A DNA stretch of 64,000 nucleotides from Epinephelus fuscoguttatus (lineage: Eukaryota; Chordata; Actinopteri; Perciformes; Serranidae): NCBI RefSeq assembly GCF_011397635.1, contig NC_064759.1, positions 13,722,428-13,786,427 on the forward strand, read 5' to 3'. The position numbers and the translations under genes are program-made. Below, one piece after another: positions 61,159 through 64,000 of the stretch. The notes under the pieces were generated by a model that made no database searches, had not been told where the DNA came from, and saw nothing but the letters and a program-made list of their open reading frames with translations. How positions within the stretch are numbered: position 1 is the first letter of the stretch; every line of letters begins with the position of its first letter.

Positions 61159-61682
61159 GCTGCTGTGTTTGTTTGTTTTTTGGTGCTTTGAGCACCAAAA
61201 GCCAAGTGTGAAAAGCAGACATCTCTACAGCTGATATCTCCAACACTTGGCCGCTAACATCAAAACAATCTAGACTGATAAATAGCACTACAGGTTAGAG
61301 GAAAAATATGTATATTTGATTTTAAGGTGAATTGTCCCTTTAACTTATGCTATTTCTTCATCTTAACACTTGCGTTGTACATCTGGACTCCAGTCTTTGA
61401 GTATATCATTAAGTCAATACTAAGACAGTGATACTGGTTTAGTTTGGAACCAGCAGGGTCTTATCAGAGTGTCTGGTACAGCACAACTGAGTCTGTTATC
61501 TCTTTTCTGCAGTTCCTATTCATGGTTGTTCAGATGAATCACTCGCTGTTTGCAAATATGAATCACTACCTCCCAGTACACCGTTTTGGTTGAGTACTTG
61601 TGGTCTTTATTTGAACAAGCTGCTCACGTGAGCTGTGAGTTTCAGAACATTTATGATTCAAAGAGGAAGCCAACACTTGCAC

Positions 61683-61817
61683 GAAATCAGGTTTTGTCTT
61701 ATTAAGACAAAACCTGATTCTTATTAAGACAAAACCTGATTTCTGCAGAAAAGAGATCACATTATAATCAACATAATATGTTGATTATAATCAACATAAT
61801 ATGTTGATTATAATGTG
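61683..61817. repeat. Two adjacent palindrome/tandem clusters
   Basis: 61685-61701 and 61703-61719 are exact inverse arms, and the 22 bp at 61698-61719 is repeated directly at 61720-61741. After 16 bases, 61758-61817 is a 60-bp near-palindrome composed of two identical 23-bp units (61761-61783, 61784-61806) plus tails. Confidence 0.95.
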
Positions 61818-62347
61818 TAGCTTAAGAGTTTTCTCTTGTCTATTGCAGATCTTGTCTGCACACACCATGTTTCATGGTGAGGGTTAAGTTGTCCAGTGAT
61901 CTGTATCAACTTCAATGCAGTGAAAAGAAATCAGGGTTGAAATGACTGTATATAAATTCCAAATCTTATGTTCATTAAATCATACCATAACTTAAATGCA
62001 TTTTAATCCCTTTTGTGCTGCAGTTTCATTCATGTCCTTTTAATGTAAAATACACACAACACAGTAAATTACTTCATTTCTGTGCCACCTGTGCACTACC
62101 ACTGTAACTTTTAATAAAATGAAAAGCCATCAGAGCACCAACCCTCTCATGATCTCTCAGAGATATAAACAGATACACAGGCATGAGCATATATAGTGGT
62201 ACAAAAATACATTTTTTAAAAATTCAAATTCTTCCAAAAATTGTGGTTGACATGTTGGTGATTTAAGATTAATATAAAATACAGTTAAAAAAGCGAAGAC
62301 TTCTCAGATGTGTTTGTGAGAATTATCGTCTCATCTAGTTCCTCAAA

Positions 62348-62938
62348 TTAATTCTGATAGCCATAAATAAAAACAAGAAGAATTGATAAAACCCCGAGCC
62401 ACGTCATGGCTTTGAAGCTGGGAGCATTGGCACTAATTCCCGGGTCCTGACAGCCTCTGGCGTTGTTATTTGGCTTTAGATTTTCAGGGTTTCCCTCAAA
62501 ATGGACTGGCAGACACTGATTGTTGAGCTCCTCACAGGCCAGGATCAGGTGTTTGGTTTCCTCTCGGACGCTCTTGATCCCACATGTTCCCTGATAACTC
62601 CTCACCGTTACAAAAGTGAAAGGCCGCTCACTGATGCACAGGTTGTCCTTGTACACCTTTCCCCCCTTGTTAGTGCAGACGGCCTTCACCCTGTCCAGTT
62701 CGCTTGTGTGGAGGAAGGACTGGGTGGGTCTGTCACAGCCGCCGTTATTCTTGATGTAGTTGTACCATTCATTCTGGTCCAGAGAATTAGGAGTACCAGA
62801 GCGAATGTGGCGTTTGACAAAGGTGCTGAAGCCGTTATTCCATTTAGAGAGCTGGCAGGGAGCGTCGTTTCTGGCAAATGTTTGATGACCAAACAGAAGA
62901 CAGACAGCCAGAGTGAGGAAAACCCTGAGAGCAGCCAT
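62348..62938 (-). CDS. RNase A-superfamily secreted protein with anchor-like tail
   Basis: Predicted secreted ribonuclease-like protein of 196 residues. Residues 1-22 are a signal peptide. FVKRH (His44) matches the first catalytic histidine and LPVHFEG (His146) the second; CDRPTQSF (68-75) stands where the family signature CKxxNTF is expected, so the catalytic lysine is missing or replaced by Arg70. VKAVC and KHLILACEE are family landmarks. Mature cysteines are 28, 68, 88, 101, 119, 135, 142 and 163; the pair equivalent to 26-84 of RNase A is absent while 40-95 and 58-110 have partners. Unlike usual family members of about 130-150 residues it has a 50-residue extension ending in a hydrophobic run (AMTWLGVLSILLVFIYGY) with small residues before it, as in GPI-anchored precursors. 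Single coding exon with a 5' noncoding exon is normal for this family. The ATG has G at -3 and +4. Confidence 0.88.
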   Translation of the reverse strand: MAALRVFLTLAVCLLFGHQTFARNDAPCQLSKWNNGFSTFVKRHIRSGTPNSLDQNEWYNYIKNNGGCDRPTQSFLHTSELDRVKAVCTNKGGKVYKDNLCISERPFTFVTVRSYQGTCGIKSVREETKHLILACEELNNQCLPVHFEGNPENLKPNNNARGCQDPGISANAPSFKAMTWLGVLSILLVFIYGYQN

Positions 62939-63120
62939 TACCCAGCAGTCCTAGAGTGAAACAGACACCATGAAGTCATAGCAGAAGACACAAACACTTC
63001 ACACTTCACTGAGTAGTCTTTTACATCTTACCGCTTCTGTTTCACCAACTAAATGATGTGACACGTAATAAAGCAAACAGTGTGTGCTGAAGAGCAGTCT
63101 GAAAAAGCCACAGCTGCTCG
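62939..63120 (-). promoter_or_regulatory. RNase-like gene leader: noncoding exon, 81-bp intron and possible TATA
   Basis: The acceptor CACTCTAG precedes 62950, leaving 12 nt of leader before the ATG. A GTAAGATG donor follows 63032, giving an intron of 62951-63031. TTTAAAAA at about 63150-63157 on the minus strand could be the TATA box, which would put the start near 63120. The start is an estimate. Confidence 0.55.
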
Positions 63121-63337
63121 TCTGTCTGTCTCTGTCTGTATGTCTGTTTTTAAACATGAAAGTAGGAGAGGATGTGGAAAACAGCTGCTTGATTAGAAAA
63201 CTTCCCTACCTTTTTTGGCAGCAGTGGAGGCCTCTGTGAGCTTCAGATGACCTAGAGGCTCCAGATGTAAGATCTTTCTTCTGTACTTCAGTTACGGTTC
63301 CACATTTCACTTCCTGTTTGAGAGGGAGTGGCCTAAA

Positions 63338-63362
63338 TTGTGTGTGTGTGTGTGTGTGTGTG
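63338..63362. repeat. TG microsatellite
   Basis: About 12 TG units upstream of the RNase-like gene. Confidence 0.93.
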
Positions 63363-63809
63363 AGTGTGCATGACTTGAGTCTGTCCACACGGCTGTGCTT
63401 TAGAGCATGGAGGGACATGATCCAGTTACAGCCAGAAATACCTGCTCAAGGCCCAGTGAGCTATTTTTGGACGTACGGCATTGCTGTTTGTGTTTGTTTT
63501 ACGTGTAGTAACTTTTGCTATGTATTTGTACTAGTTTGGATCATTAGGGCTTCAAAAATGATGATGGGACATGTCTTCACAATGACATCTACATGTAAAA
63601 CGGGTAGTCATGGAATAAGAAACGTAGGAAAGCCTCATAATCTGATAGGAAATAGTTGAATTATCATCATCTATGCTTCACCTTTCCACTGCACTTAATA
63701 AATATACAATAATTAATTGTTCTACTGTATAAATAAATAGAGTTATGTATAGTATATTTTTTGCTAAACATGCCTAAATAGAGACATCAGGGTGGGGGAG
63801 CCCTTCTGT

Positions 63810-63915
63810 GTGGAGTTTGCATGTTCTCCCTGTGTCAGCGTGGGTTTTCTCTGGGTACTCTGGCTTCCTCCCACAGTCCAAAGACATGCAGGTTAATTGG
63901 TGACTCTAAATTGTG
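63810..63915 (+). mobile_element. Fragment of the L2-like fish repeat
   Basis: GTGGAGTTTGCATGTTCTCC, CTCCCACAGTCCAAAGACAT and GGTTAATTGGTGACTCTAAA are the inverse of the repeat at 37470-37865. Confidence 0.65.
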
Positions 63916-63968
63916 TATCAAATATCTAATTTCCTCCTTCTTTCTGTCTCCCTGCAGCAGGTGTGAAA

Positions 63969-64000
63969 ATGTCCACCACTTTGTTTCTGTTGGCCAGTGA
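63969..64000 (+). CDS. Possible start of a plus-strand gene, cut by the window edge
   Basis: A strong pyrimidine tract and CCTGCAG (to 63957) are followed by CAGGTGTGAAA and an ATG with A at -3. The frame reads MSTTLFLLAS before the edge, which could open a signal peptide. Only ten codons are visible, so no identity can be given. Confidence 0.35.
   Translation, partial: MSTTLFLLAS

Larger units (their letters stand above)
58568..61618. mobile_element. Nested TTAA-family elements forming a 3-kb inverted repeat
   Basis: An outer element begins TTAAAAGGGACAGTTCATCCC at 58568. Its arm (GTGTACTGGGAGGTAGTG; TATCACTGTCTTAGTATTGA) recurs inverted to about 61618. An inner TTAA element (58875-61343, ends AAAGGGACAATTCACC) sits between. 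Inside the inner one are retroelement pieces (59060-60190) and a further DNA element (60488-61158). Confidence 0.8.

Noticed and set aside
62501..62959. 152-codon open frame on the plus strand
   Set aside because: It is antisense to the RNase-like coding exon, which has a signal peptide, family motifs and a matching leader; the plus frame has no recognisable features.

Overview
The window looks like a teleost fish chromosome, most likely a spiny-rayed (percomorph) fish. Host genes are broken into short exons with GT/AG junctions, dinucleotide repeats (mostly CA/TG) are very frequent, and the spacer is filled with fish-type repeats: Rex3-like and other LINE fragments, Tc1 transposase remains, hAT MITEs with 8-bp target duplications, and TTAA-flanked MITEs. 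Nothing bacterial or viral was seen. Protein identities rest on reading the translations against remembered vertebrate families; no search was run.

Three host genes are supported, all on the minus strand. (1) itga10, a collagen-binding integrin alpha chain: coding exons 1 to 7 lie between 17017 and 1582 and the rest runs off the left edge. The signal-peptide exon is separated from exon 2 by a 10.9-kb intron full of transposon debris. (2) A crabp2-type cellular retinoic acid binding protein: all four coding exons lie between 47731 and 36831 and give a complete 142-residue protein. Its 5.9-kb last intron holds a 2.6-kb hAT-type insertion that itself contains two other elements. (3) A secreted RNase A-superfamily gene with one coding exon (62938 to 62348), a short upstream noncoding exon, and an unusual hydrophobic C-terminal tail that suggests a GPI anchor. 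At the extreme right edge a plus-strand coding exon may begin.

Layout: 1-17.0 kb itga10 5' half; 17.0-36.2 kb intergenic, mainly repeats, with weak signs of an unidentified plus-strand transcript near 20.8 kb; 36.2-47.8 kb crabp2; 47.8-49.3 kb crabp2 upstream region and a GC-rich, CpG-bearing block with a possible plus-strand TATA box; 49.3-62.3 kb intergenic repeats including two nested inverted-repeat structures; 62.3-63.1 kb the RNase gene; 63.8-64.0 kb repeat and possible start of another gene.

The genes do not form a pathway: one is a matrix receptor, one a retinoic acid carrier, one a secreted ribonuclease-like protein. The most distinctive observations are the RNase-like protein with altered active site, altered cysteine set and anchor-like tail; a methionine at one position of the CRABP2 nuclear-import patch; a TG repeat acting as the 3' splice-site tract of crabp2 exon 2; a hAT insertion whose empty site is preserved in flanking tandem copies; and several perfect or nearly perfect local palindromes.
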